DNA of 64,000 nt from Whalleya microplaca (taxonomy: Eukaryota; Ascomycota; Sordariomycetes; Xylariales; Xylariaceae): NCBI GenBank assembly GCA_022497155.1, contig MU385777.1, positions 1 through 64,000 of the forward strand, in the 5' to 3' direction. Below are positions 1-10,962 of the stretch, in pieces; within the stretch, counting starts at the first letter, position 1, and the number at the start of each line of letters is the position of its first letter. The notes below the pieces were generated by a model that saw only the letters and a program-made list of their open reading frames with translations, searched no databases and was not told where the DNA came from. Position numbers and translations under genes: made by a program.

Positions 1-41
<41 letters not shown>

Positions 42-110
42 AAAAAAAAAAAAAAAACCAAAAAAAAAAAAAAGGAAAAAAAAAAAAAAGGAAAAAAAAA
101 AAAAAAAAAA
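1..110. repeat. Homopolymer A tract at contig edge
   Basis: Almost pure A, broken only by CC at 40-41 and 58-59 and by GG at 74-75 and 90-91. It abuts ordinary sequence at 111, in the middle of an ankyrin-like reading frame on the minus strand. A tract this long at the very end of a sequence is more likely an assembly or read-end artefact than biology. Confidence 0.85.
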
Positions 111-340
111 CTGACCTCTAGCATCGACTGCGTTTGTGTGAGCCTCGTTGTTAAGCAGCACCTTCGTTGCGGATGATTTGTTGTAGGCGATGGTATTAAG
201 CAGCAGTGTTCGCCCGGTCGTCATGGTTGTCTCGATGTCAGCACGCCATTTTCTTCGACGAGTAACATGATCTCTTAGTTATCTCCACGGCTGGCACCCG
301 AACTGCTTCCCAGATTGGTGTACAGCCAATCCAGTCTCGA
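111..340 (-). pseudogene. Ankyrin-repeat protein relic, frameshifted and truncated
   Basis: The minus strand reads as ankyrin-type sequence in pieces. About 339-274 gives a segment containing TPIWEAVRVPAVEITK. About 270-246 gives IMLLVEENG. About 246-111 gives ADIETTMTTGRTLLL, then ATKVLLNNEAHTNAVDARGQ. Together they match the repeat pattern (G-T-P-L-x2-A, V-x2-LL-x2-GA, D-x-N/E). The pieces lie in different frames, so at least two frameshifts are needed, and the last runs into the poly-A edge. Ankyrin proteins are a very large family in filamentous fungi and often decay. The family call rests on motif pattern only; the function is unknown. Confidence 0.6.
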
Positions 341-667
341 CTTTCAACTTACACGCTACTAGTAAAATTTACCGCAAAAGGATGGTTGCAGGGCGGAGGT
401 TATCCGACCATTACATTACAATAGGATGGGTTATGTGTAAGGCCTGCGCAACAATACTTTGGTGAGAGTTAGTGGTTCGCAGCTGGGGCAGCTCGTGGCT
501 AGGGTCCCTAATTTAGTCGCTCCTCGGTGCTCAAAATTTGGGTTTCACTCCGAACCCCGAGAGGGGCCGCAAGTGAAACATTCTTGTAGCTCTGAGAGCT
601 GCGCCATCTTCTCTTATCTTCATATTGGCTATACTTGATTTTGAAGAAGAAGAAAATAAGTTCAAAT
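341..667. other. Upstream region of the first Zn2Cys6 gene
   Basis: No coding potential was recognised. It presumably holds the promoter and 5' UTR of the regulator that starts at 668. No clear TATA box was identified. Confidence 0.4.
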
Positions 668-2940
668 ATGCCTCGATCTTTACTTGACGATGATCTGAAA
701 AAATACTCTTGTTTAATTTGTCGACAGCGTAAAGTTAGGTGTGACCGGCGCACTCCTTGCTCCAATTGCGTCAAGGCCGAGAAACAATGCAGCTTTATCC
801 CTCCTGTACGAGGGAAGCGAAAAAGAACGAAGCCCCCAAAGGAAAGCCTCCACGCCAAATTGAAGCGATACGAAAAACTGTTGAAATCATATGGTGCAAG
901 AGTAGAGCCATCTGAAGATGTGAACGACTCTAGCTCGGAAGCTGCTTCTCAGCCTGATGTTGAAATGGATGAAGATGCCGGCGTTCGCGATCCCGTTCAA
1001 CTCGATGAGACTAAGCCAAAGCTCATAGAGAAAGAAGACACGTCAAGATATTTTGACAGGTATGTCTGTCACTATTTTCCGTTCTCAGTGGCAGTTTCTT
1101 AGGCCGTTTAGTACTCTTTGGTCCATGTATAATTTAGGAGAGAAAGTGAGTAATAGCCTCTTTTTCGTCATTATTAATAGCCTCGTCCTGACTATCGTTA
1201 AGTGCCAACATCCGGAAGTTGACAGCCTTGGTGAAGCAATTGACGAGTCGAATGTCCATGAGAGTCAACTGTTCTTTGAAACAGAGCATAATTCTAAAGT
1301 CGAGAACCTCACAAGCCTTCTCCCTTCTGTTCAGATGGTACCAACATTAAGGGAGATCTATGTCGATCGGGTTGACCCCCTAATGAAAATCTTGCATCTT
1401 CCCACGTTCTGGCCCTCGTTAACAAATGCACTGCGACATCCTGAAGACATTTCGAAAAGTTTAGGTGCGGTCATATTTGCCTTCTATCTTTCGACAATTA
1501 GCACTTTGGAAGAAGGCGAGTGCCACAATCTATTCGGGGTACCAAAATCGGTCATGTATTCCCGTTATCGACATGTAACTCGCCAGGCTTTGGTAAATGC
1601 AGGATTTCTATCAACTTCTAATCTAATGACTCTTCGAGCATATGCAATATTTATGGTAAGCTGCAGTTGTCAAGCCCATTTTCGGCATTGAGTTAACAAA
1701 AAAGATGAGTGTAAGAAATAGTTACCAATGCGACGCCCTATTTGTCTTATCAGGGATCGCCATACGGCTTGCGCGCAAAATGGGACTGCATAGGGATGGT
1801 GCGTCTCTTGGATTCTCACCATTCGAAACAGAAATGCGGAGGCGGCTTTGGTGGCATCTTGTCCATGTGGATTATCGCATGGCCGACTTGCTGGGAACGA
1901 GGCCGTCCATGGATCTATCCTGCGGGGACACCAAAATGCCTTTAAATGTTGATGACGAGGACCTCCACCCGGACATGGTTGATCCACCACTGGAACGCAA
2001 AGTCATCACCTCTATTGCGATTTGCTTGACCAGATGCGAGATCATAGAGTCCTTACGCAAGTATTCGACGATATGTCCAGGTGACGTGCGTTGGGAATTG
2101 CTCTCCAGTCCAAATATCACAATTGCCAAAAAGGACAGCGTGATAAGCCAGATCGAGGACCAGCTGGAGGAGAAATATCTGCGGTATTGCGACCCGTCAA
2201 ATTTGCTTCATACCTTCGTCTCGACCATGGTCAGGTCATCAATATGCAAGATGAGGCTTTTTGCTCATAATCCACGACGATATGCCAACAGCCCCGTCAA
2301 AGTCCCCCAGAGCGAACGTGACATAGTGTTCACAAACGCTGTTAAATTGCTTGAATATGCAGCTCTATTGCATCGTGGGGATCCGGGCTTGAAAAAATAT
2401 ATGTGGCTGGTCGGCACGATCTATCTCTGGAATACAATACTTTACGTGCTCATCGAAGTTCGACATCGAAGAATAGGTCCTGAGATTAGCAGGGCATGGC
2501 AATTGATTGAAGTGATACTCTCACATCACCCTAAAGTCTTTGATGAAACGACTGGAGCTGTATACAAAGCACTGCGCATGTGGACGCTGGAGGTTTGGGA
2601 CGACCACGTTGCGGCTACAAAGTCCGAAGGCCTTCCCGAGCCAGCAACACCAGAATGCATCAATGCGATACGTCACTGTCAAGAACAGCCAATACATTCG
2701 CCATCAAGAGTAAAAGACCCAATGGCAGGTTCTAGGCCTGTCACTCGGAGCTCGTTCGGGTACAACAAAGCCCAATCCGAAGGACACGACGGGAATCTCC
2801 TTGATTTTGAAACTCGTGAAACCTGTGGTTTCCCCAATATTCTATCATTTGAGAGCGACCCGACCGAATGGCTACAGTGGGAGCAATTACTTACAGAACA
2901 TGGCAGCTTCGCTCAAGTTGACAGCATGGAAATATCTTAG
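668..2940 (+). CDS. Zn2Cys6 (fungal_trans) transcription factor
   Basis: Predicted nuclear DNA-binding regulator. The N-terminus carries a complete binuclear zinc cluster with Cys at 15, 18, 25, 31, 34 and 41 (C-x2-C-x6-C-x5-C-x2-C-x6-C). A basic linker and a short helical stretch (about 59-75) follow. The middle holds the fungal_trans signature around IAIRLARKMGLHRDG and FETEMRRRLWW. Exons: 668-1059; about 1226-1655; 1705-2940, giving about 685 residues. Intron 2 (1656-1704, GTAAGC/AAG) is phase-consistent. Intron 1 has donor GTATGT at 1060 and an in-phase acceptor at 1225 (joins as YFD-SLGEAID). An alternative with a mini-exon 1103-1145 and acceptor at 1202 also stays in frame. ATG 668 was chosen over the in-frame ATG at 635 because it lies closer to the zinc cluster. 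Targets are unknown. Confidence 0.85.
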
Positions 2941-3144
2941 GGTCATGTCAACGCGATCAAGAGATTGTGAATGAGTTGGGCATATCTACACTCGAAGATC
3001 TTGTAGGAAATAGAACTTACCGAATTAGGATGTAAGATTGTAAGTCTCATGTATAACAGAAAGAGTTGTAAAGTCAAGGCAGTTATTGACTTACAATCCT
3101 GACAATATATTGCTACGTAGATATATGACTAGAGGCCCCTCACA

Positions 3145-5278
3145 TTAATTTGAAGATCGCAAGACCAAGCCGTCCGCTTCGTCCTCCAGCTTAGCCCTTT
3201 TATCCGCGCATTTTCCATCACGCCACTTCTCCTCCCTTAGAGAGGCCCTCGTGTCTGTATCCAACCCGCAAACCAAGGTCGCCAATAGGTCATCTTTTAT
3301 TGTCTCAAGTCCTAGAATATAAGATTCGACAATAGCACCGATGGTGAATATGTATCCCGCGACCAGAACAACCCCGGGGAACACGATATATTTCCACCGC
3401 ACACAGATATGGATCACCCACTGTTCCGAATCGCCATATGCCATCTGGCCGTCTATCTCTCTCATCCTGTCTGATATTAGATGGGCAGCAGCTTCGAATG
3501 TAGCGGTGATATTAGTGGAGTTTGATATAGCATAGGTTATCGAGTCTAAGGTCGAACTTTTGGCTAGGAAGATCATTGTTGTAGCGATGGACTTCTGTGT
3601 AACGTTGAAAACTCGCTGCAAATCCTCAGGAAAGTTCGTTGCTTCGGGAAGCTCTATTTGAAGGTCAGTTCTATCTATGACAGCCATAATGTCGAATGAC
3701 TGGTATGCTTCTAGGTCGAATGGAGCGAGATAATTCTCGAAGTCATTGTCAATCGTATCTACAGCATTCTGTGCGTATTCAGCGGTAGGCTTAAATGAGT
3801 CGTTTGCAACTAAAGTCGATGTTAATACAGTAGACTCGTTTACGTACCCGTCACGCATTTCTGTTGTAAAGACACGTCCGCAATACTCAAAAGCACACTC
3901 AGTCGCTTGTGGCGTCGCATCCTCGATAGCAACTTCGTTGTTCCAATAGCTGGGTGGGAGTTCAAGGACGGCAAAGGATGCCAAGAGTGCCTTCGAGTCC
4001 TTGAAACTGTAAGTTTCGTTAGGTCGAAAGACAGCTGAGAGTCCAATACGGGATTCTAGAAAGCAAACGCTTTGATTTGAGAGGCCATTAAAATTTTGGA
4101 TAATCGGTGAATGTGTTGGAGTATAAGGAATGGAGTACGTCGTGTAGTTATTGTTGATGGTGAAGCTCATAGAATTACACGTTGAAAGATCATTCTGGTC
4201 CGGCATGCCGAAATCTTGCGTCCTGGTGATATGTTCTGATATGTCCAAGCATCTACTACATATACCAAAAGACGAATACATAGGCCAGGTGCAATTGCCG
4301 GTTCGACAAGATATCAAAGGTGGCTGGGAAGGACTCGTAGTCGATGTGTTAACAAATCCAAAGATCGATGTTGTGGATATTCCAATATCTGGATAGGTAT
4401 GATAATAGCGCAAAACATGTTGGGGATCGACGGAATCTATAATCGTATTTTCCGGTGTCCAATCACCGATATCTAATCCCGTGGCCCTTGCGATTGTCGA
4501 GTCGCTTTTGCCGGTGGTGTCTAGTCGGCCGTCGTATGTGATCACTGATTGAAGAACGGGGTCCATGGCGAGTAACGCTAGTGTCACCCAGGCACCCAGA
4601 GATAGCCAGTATCTGTGACCATTTGTTAACTTAGGATATGATTTCATGATGATATTGGCATCTCAACACATACCGTGATTTGAGACCCCAGATTAGTGAT
4701 ACACAACCCAATGGACCTCGACTTGCTTTATCGAAGGTAGCGAAACGAGATAGTGGCCCCGATCGTTTTCTGAACCAGGCCCACTTCCCTTGGCTAATAC
4801 AGGAACTGATAGCGAAGACTAATGATGTTCTTATGATAATCGATAGTATTGATACTATAGTATTGACTGAGAACTTGAATGTCCAATCAGATAGGGGATG
4901 ATTGTTCACTTTTTGGAGGACTACAACGAGTGAAATTGAAGCAGCTGTGGAAAGCAGAAGAGCAATAATTTCGAGACTCCAACCGCGGATACCACCTCGC
5001 TTAGCATTCTTCCGCTTCTCCGGATCAGGGGCCGGGCTTTGGGGGAGTTCGAGGGTTTCATGGGGCTCGGCAAGTGTTATTGCTGAATCAGTAATCAAGG
5101 AATCGTTGGTTTGGCCATTCCAGTATGGTAAGGAGTCTAGGGCGTCGTGGACAGTTTGATTGCCTATGCCGCTATTGTTCTGGGTTGGCGCCTCGTTAAG
5201 GGGTTCATATAGGTGGCTCGAGGTAACCGATCTTCTCTGCATATGGTCCAATCCCCTCGATCTAGATATATCAGCCAT
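3145..5278 (-). CDS. DUF3176-type fungal membrane protein
   Basis: Two exons, 5278-4674 and 4612-3145, joined by a 61-nt intron (GTATGT/CAG) that splits an Arg codon; 690 residues. It resembles the fungal-only DUF3176 family: a polar N-terminal tail, two hydrophobic helices at about 95-165, the family-like stretch SRGPLGCVSL before the exon junction, and a third helix just after it (LSLGAWVTLALLAMDPVLQS). A long loop rich in N-x-S/T sequons and Cys (probably extracytoplasmic) comes next, then a final helix (FPGVVLVAGYIFTIGAIVES) and a short basic tail. The start has an excellent context (ACCATGG). A TATA-like AT run lies about 75-90 bp upstream. No biochemical role is established for the family. 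It converges on the Zn2Cys6 gene, with stops about 200 bp apart. Confidence 0.8.
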
Positions 5279-6486
5279 GGTTTAAGTAGGAGGTCGGCGG
5301 CCGAGATGATAACCGAGATGCTTTTGTTGAATGGGAATGACGATATGGGACAGATAAAAATATATAGTAGACTAGCGTTTCCACCGAGTGAAGCTATTGC
5401 TCAGTTTGATTTGATTTGTCTTGATTTGACTAGATGGAAGCCATGTAGTAGAATCGAGGCATGGCCGCCCTTAGATATTACCTTACCCCATAAGCTTCGC
5501 TCGTAGGTTACCGCAGGTGTATTTACAGGTTCACCGCCACATGTTGTGTAGCAGAGCTGCATGTTTCCGGTAACTAGCTTGTTTTAAGACCATGAGTGTA
5601 TGCCCAGAAATGCCCGCTTATGGTTTCACATACTTACATACTAGAGTGTGTTGGACGTGTGGCTCTCGCTTCCGCCTGTCTATATTGATACGGTGATAAA
5701 AGCAAGGCAATTTCTCAGAGCCTGGCTGCAGATGATGCGATAGCAATAGCTTCCCGTAATAGACTTATGTATAACAGTGGTTCTGATATCCGTCTCGTCT
5801 AGTGTGCACAGTCCCGAATTTAACAGATCCTGGATGCTATGGCGGCTACCGTCAAGATAAGATTTGTGGTCGGCTTGATTGGGCTTCTTGGTAGTTATCC
5901 TGCCACCCATCGGGGTGATCATATGACTCCAGAGACAAAGTATCACATAGGGTAGACATCAGCTGGGATTGAGACAAGCTGTCTATTTTCAATTTCGAAG
6001 GCTGGGTGGATGTAACCGTCGTAAGTTATGTTGTGGCTGTACCTTTTGAAACATATTGTCTTTACCATATAATTCGTATGTGATCTATGTTAACTGTTGT
6101 GTTACTCTGTGCCGTTTTCGAATTCTTACATCATTAGCTCCCTATTTTCGTATCATACTGATCTATAAATAGCCGCAAGCTGTTAAGTGGGATGTAGCAA
6201 GTAACGAATAATGATGAACCTGGTATTTCCCACCCTTTATTTGTAGAACTAGTAACCGTTACTGCAATCTCGCACCTTACTCATCATAAAGGCAGTCAGG
6301 CCAATCTCTTGGGAAGCGAGGCTGCATTTCTAACAAAGCAAAAAATGGCACTGTTGTGTAGCAGCGAGGGTAAGATCATGTGTCCGTATGGAGCAGTTGT
6401 AGAAATAAAACTACATGGTATTGCATTTCTTCGTAAAACCTCTATAAAATACACATACTCTGATATGAAATACAAGTTTATCAAAG
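5279..6486. other. Intergenic, no gene seen
   Basis: Holds the promoter side of the DUF3176 gene. A TATA-like run (minus strand) lies at about 5353-5367. The remainder lies downstream of alg6. Short open frames here lack homology-like features. Confidence 0.5.
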
Positions 6487-8337
6487 CTATTTTGTCTTGA
6501 CCTTATCCTTGCTGGACCCGAGTAACCGTCGGGGGATGATCTTGCTCTCCTCCACAAGTTTCCACAGGCACCAGAGGTAGCAGAGTGCGAATGCGGCAAA
6601 CCCGACACCGACATTCGCAACAACCCAGAGATCTGGTTTGTCCGGAGGCGGGGCAAGGTTGAGCTCTAGCACATGCCAGAGACCCATGGCGATGTAGAAA
6701 CTTCCGTGGACAAGGGCGGTTATCCACTGGATCCAGATGTTCTGTCCCTCCTGGAAGTATGCACTCGTCGATACAGGCGGCAGGCCTAACAAGTACGCCC
6801 ACAACAGCGTCAAAACGGCGTACGGCATTCGCAGGTCGACTCTTTGCAGCAATGGGAACATGGTCCACACACCAACAATATTTCCAAATCCAACCCATGC
6901 TCTGATATCTTTCCCTAACCCCTGTTTCCCCGCAAGAAGCACAGTCATAGGTAGGAGTGGAAGAAGCACACTCTTTTCATGAACCTGGTAGCTGAATAGG
7001 AAGAAGCCCCAAGCAGTGGCCGCAAAGGCATACGGTAGTAGTTCCTTGCGGGGCCGAAAGAACACCACCGCACAAGGTGGAGTAATGGCCGCGAGTGTCG
7101 CCAGGAGCGAGACCCGCTGTAGAAGCTCAGTTGGGTATTTGCGCAACTTGATGACCACGTTCGCCGCACACCAGAAGTTGGCGACTTTATCCTCGAACAA
7201 GCCGCGCGCAAAGGGAAAGACCCGATGGATTAGCTGAACTAGTTGCTCAACTATTGGGTAATATATAGCTTCCGTATCTAGATGATCGGAGAGGAAGGCG
7301 AAAATCGGGAGCGGGGGCCGGGGTCCACTAACGTCGGGCCGTGAGTCAATCCCGTGACTAGCATCATATAATCCGCCTATGATCAGGGGTAGAATGAGAA
7401 TTGCGAAGGATGCGACAGTAACGGCGGCAATAGTAAAGAATCGTCCAATATCAATTCGTGGGAATGTGCAACTCCCCAATAGGAATGCGAATACTGCCGG
7501 CGCATAGTACAGGGCCATTTGCTTGAACCCCAATGCTCCCACGAAGAAAATTGACGCCCACATGTATCGTCCTGCTACCATGCTCGACATACTGGCCAGG
7601 ACGAAACCGAGCATCACTGTATTGTACTGAAAGTGCACGTGATCGATGAGTATAGTAGCAGGCTGCATAAGAATAGCAACGAGCGCAACCGAGGCGCTCC
7701 ACTGAGCCACCCCAAAGAGTCTACTATACCTCCTGACGAATATCACGGCGGAGGGGATGTAGATCAGATATTCAGACACAATGACGGTTGCTCTCATGAA
7801 CACTTTCAGTGTCGGGTCATCGGAGCCACGTGATGTATAGAGCGCGAACCACGAGGGGTCGATGATAGATCCGATCTTGCCGAGTAGCCAGCTGTGGTAT
7901 GCGGTCAAGGGGGGATAATCGAGACCCCACCACTCCAGGTCGTGAAAATACCATTGTGAGATTGGTAAATGTGTGGTTATCTCCATCCAGTGTCTCTGTG
8001 CTTCGTAATCGCCAAACATCGGTGGTTTCTGGAAACCTTCAGCAGACAACATGTTAGTCACCCCCAGCTAAAATTGAGGAGCGCTTGTCAAGCCTATGTA
8101 CTAACCTGAATATCCCCAAAGGCCAGCAGCCCACCTAAACAGGCCGACCACCATGAGGATGAGCGGAAGAACCTCCCATTGCGAGAGAGAGCTCCGGGCT
8201 GGCCAGAGGAAAGCTGACAGAGGGAAAGAAGGTGTTCGAACCAGAGACTCGGGCTTCGTATTAGCTAAAGCATCGAAATGGGCTGTCTTCTTGGCTTTGC
8301 GCCGCGGTTTATGAGGTGATGGCGTAGGAGCAGCCAT
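6487..8337 (-). CDS. alg6: Dolichyl-P-Glc:Man9GlcNAc2-PP-dolichol alpha-1,3-glucosyltransferase
   Basis: Adds the first glucose to the lipid-linked N-glycan precursor in the ER lumen, using dolichyl-phosphate glucose. Exons 8337-8106 and 8036-6487 flank a 69-nt intron (GTTAGT/AAG); 593 residues, near the usual length. After a basic cytosolic N-terminus and a first transmembrane helix (about 54-74), the luminal loop GDYEAQRHWMEIT at 86-98 is the ALG6/ALG8 signature; Asp87 aligns with the catalytic-base Asp of yeast Alg6. FHDLEWWGLDYPPLTAYHS follows, then many hydrophobic helices of a GT-C fold and HEKSVLLPLLP near the C-terminal third. The longer open frame begins with a non-ATG codon, so ATG 8337 (ACCATGG) is the start. 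The LDYPP loop favours Alg6 over Alg8. It is divergent from palC. Confidence 0.93.
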
Positions 8338-8921
8338 GGTCACCGTTCGCTCTTTATGCGCAATTGCGCTGGCTGCGTCATTTGAGGAAATTCCTGTGAA
8401 TTGGTCGAAGTGACGCCGGTGTTGTTCAGCTTATTCGAGATGTGTTCGTATGAATTTTCTTCGACAAGGGTCAGGTCAGCGCCTTGACAGTACGCGTTAT
8501 GCAATGCGATCTGGCATGGCAGACGGACAAGGGCTGAGGAATTGGAGAAATTGGAGAAGAGGCTGAAAAGCTACTCGTGCTTTGTGGCTTGAGATATTGT
8601 GGCCACAGCTTCAATGTGGCTTCAATGTGGCTTCGCTCTGCCCCGCCTGGAGCATAAACTGTGTGTACAGTTCCAAGGTTCCAATTACAAACGTTACAGA
8701 TTAGCCGACGTCAACTACAACAAGTACGTACCTGTCTACCGTCTACCGGGTCACTCACTTGTGATTCGGGACTTGAACTGCAACAAGCCAAGCAGCTTGG
8801 CTTGTCCATCTTTGCCCACGACTCTATCTCATATGAACTCTCATTTTTAAAAATGGAGGAATTGATCTGAATTCATCCTACCTCATATTATCTAAATCTA
8901 TCTCTTTCTTACTTATTCAAG
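8338..8921. promoter_or_regulatory. Divergent alg6/palC promoter region
   Basis: This 584-bp stretch serves both genes. It contains an inverted pair of PacC-type sites (separate entry) and short direct repeats such as CTTCAATGTGG at about 8609-8634. No open frame here is credible. Confidence 0.6.
8782..8804. promoter_or_regulatory. Inverted pair of PacC-type GCCAAG sites upstream of palC
   Basis: ACAAGCCAAG at 8782-8791, a 3-bp spacer, then its exact complement CTTGGCTTGT at 8795-8804. Each arm contains GCCAAG, which fits the PacC core 5'-GCCARG-3'. The palindrome ends 117 bp before the palC ATG. The sequence is certain; binding by PacC is inferred. Confidence 0.55.
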
Positions 8922-10419
8922 ATGCCTTTCCCATTTACACTACCAACTACATCGCATTTCTCCTTCTCTTCAAGCCTGACCTGTGAGTCTCACCCCTCAC
9001 TGCCCCTCGAAGCTTCGCTGCATCGGGGTGTGGCTAGGGCGTCGCTGAAAAAGCACAAGCGTCTTCCTCTTGCATCGCAAGGCTCTAATCTCCCTTCCAT
9101 AATTTCCGATTTGAATAGCTACATCCCCTACCTCCTCGCAGTTGATGCCGGTTTAGCCAACAAAGCAATCCTTGGCGAAGAGATCAGTGTGGTATTGACT
9201 TCTACGCCCACCATCGGATGGCGGCCAACTTTATCAGACAGTGCCTTACCAGTTAGAGAGTTGACTCGAGTGAAGGTCCTATCTCTGGAATATGAACTCT
9301 TCTTCACCCTTTCCACTTTGGCTTATGCCCACACTCTGCTTGCCCGTGCCTCACTGCATCCCCTATACGTCACGACAGGTGCACCACTCAGTACACAAGA
9401 GCGGACCACTGCCATTACCACGGCTACGAAGCACCTACTGGACGCGGCTTCGGTGCATGACTACGTAGCTCGCCGAGCTGAGGGTCTTATTACAACTCCT
9501 CCTTGCCCTGATATCGCGCAGCCAACTGCTCGCGCCTTGTCTTCTCTTGCCCATGCCGAGGCGACGCTCCTTGCTGTGCTGAAGGATGATCCATATCCTG
9601 CTGTAGTAGCCCAAGATCGCAACGAAAATGACAGGGAGTGGATGTATAAAGCCCCCGAAATACCAAAGGTTCGAGCTCATTTGTTCGCTCGACTTTGTCT
9701 TGCCGCTGCGGATCATGCGGCCCAGGCATCGTCTCTGTCTCAAGCACCAATAAAGGGAGTGCCAAAGCTCAATGAAGGATTTGTGCGGTATTTAGAGGAC
9801 CTCAGAAAGACAAGCCGGGCGAAAGCATGCCGATTTTTCGGCATCGATGCCGAATTATCAGGCCAGACAGGCACTGCCCTAGGCTGGCTGCGATGTGGGC
9901 TCCAAGAGCTTGGGGTTGAGTCGAAAGAGGCCAAAAAGGGTCTCAGTCTCAGCCGAATGAAGAAGGACTGGACTGAAAAGCGAGAGGATAAGAAAATCGA
10001 AAGGGGTACTAATTGGGGAGCAGATGCAGGAAAGCTAGAGGAGACTCGAGTAATCGAAATGCTGGAAGCGAAGTGGACGAAGATCAATGACACGGTAAGT
10101 CGGATCAGCTGGAGCCTACCAACTACTTCTCGTCGCTTATGCCTTCCAGATCCTCACGCAGATTGTTCCATCGCCAGCGACGTTAATATCTGGCATTCCC
10201 TCGGGTAGAGATATGCATACTATCAAGCCCTACCAGCCCCCAGAGGTTGGCAGAGAAATCCTAGAAGCAATGCGCGCCCCACCAGAGCGGTCGGACGATT
10301 TTGCAGATGATCAACTGGATTCGGATGACGATGAGAGAACTGCCGTTGATGCCCCAGCTGGTGCATTCCCGGGTACGCAAGACCAGTACCGTAGCGCAAG
10401 CACACGATCGTATTACTAG
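8922..10419 (+). CDS. palC: pH-response regulator PalC (BRO1-domain protein)
   Basis: PalC is a BRO1-domain component of the ambient-alkaline-pH (Pal/Rim) signalling complex. It acts at plasma-membrane/ESCRT-III-associated foci and helps trigger PacC processing. Exons 8922-10094 and 10150-10419 join across a 55-nt intron (GTAAGT/CAG); 480 residues, normal for the family. The N-terminus [17 protein letters not shown] is the characteristic PalC start. The BRO1-like helical region extends over most of residues 1-390. After the intron the sequence [18 protein letters not shown] is also PalC-typical, followed by an acidic tail ([10 protein letters not shown]). The region before the start is pyrimidine-rich. 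The PacC-type palindrome in its promoter hints at pathway feedback. Confidence 0.93.
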
Positions 10420-10962
10420 CTCCAATAGCTCTCACATTTAAGCTCTACCTAGAGATTAGAGGAAAAGGGCTATGCTAATTCACATTGGCCGCTTTTACCG
10501 TAGATATACCAGGGTCTATGGGGATTAATCATCGATGAATGAACTAGAACTTTCGGTAATCTAGAACCTCCCATCCATGGATGAAGGACAACCTAGTTGA
10601 GACAGACGCACATCTGCAAACATCCAGATGTCCATGAGAGCTAGCTAGCTGTATGGTATCGCCCAACACCACGGACAAACTTTTCAATATCTGTGTTGAG
10701 AATGCCACCAATAGGCAATAAGGTCAAGTGCTTCTGTTTCAGCACCCGAACTCGGAGTTTGAGATAGACAAAAACCTTGCTTAAGACCTTCTCTGAGTAA
10801 ATTACAGTTAATAGTAATCTTAGAGATTGTAGTGTGAGCTGAGCATATACGGAGCTAAATACAAACTGATTTTAGACAAGACATGGTTTACTAGAAGCTA
10901 ATGAGCTATATACAATGCTCTCATATCAAACTATATGTACAGTCTATTTCAAATGCACATCG
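10420..10962. other. Convergent 3' intergenic region
   Basis: AT-rich sequence between the palC and RBR-ligase stop codons. No gene, clear repeat or RNA was seen. Confidence 0.6.
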
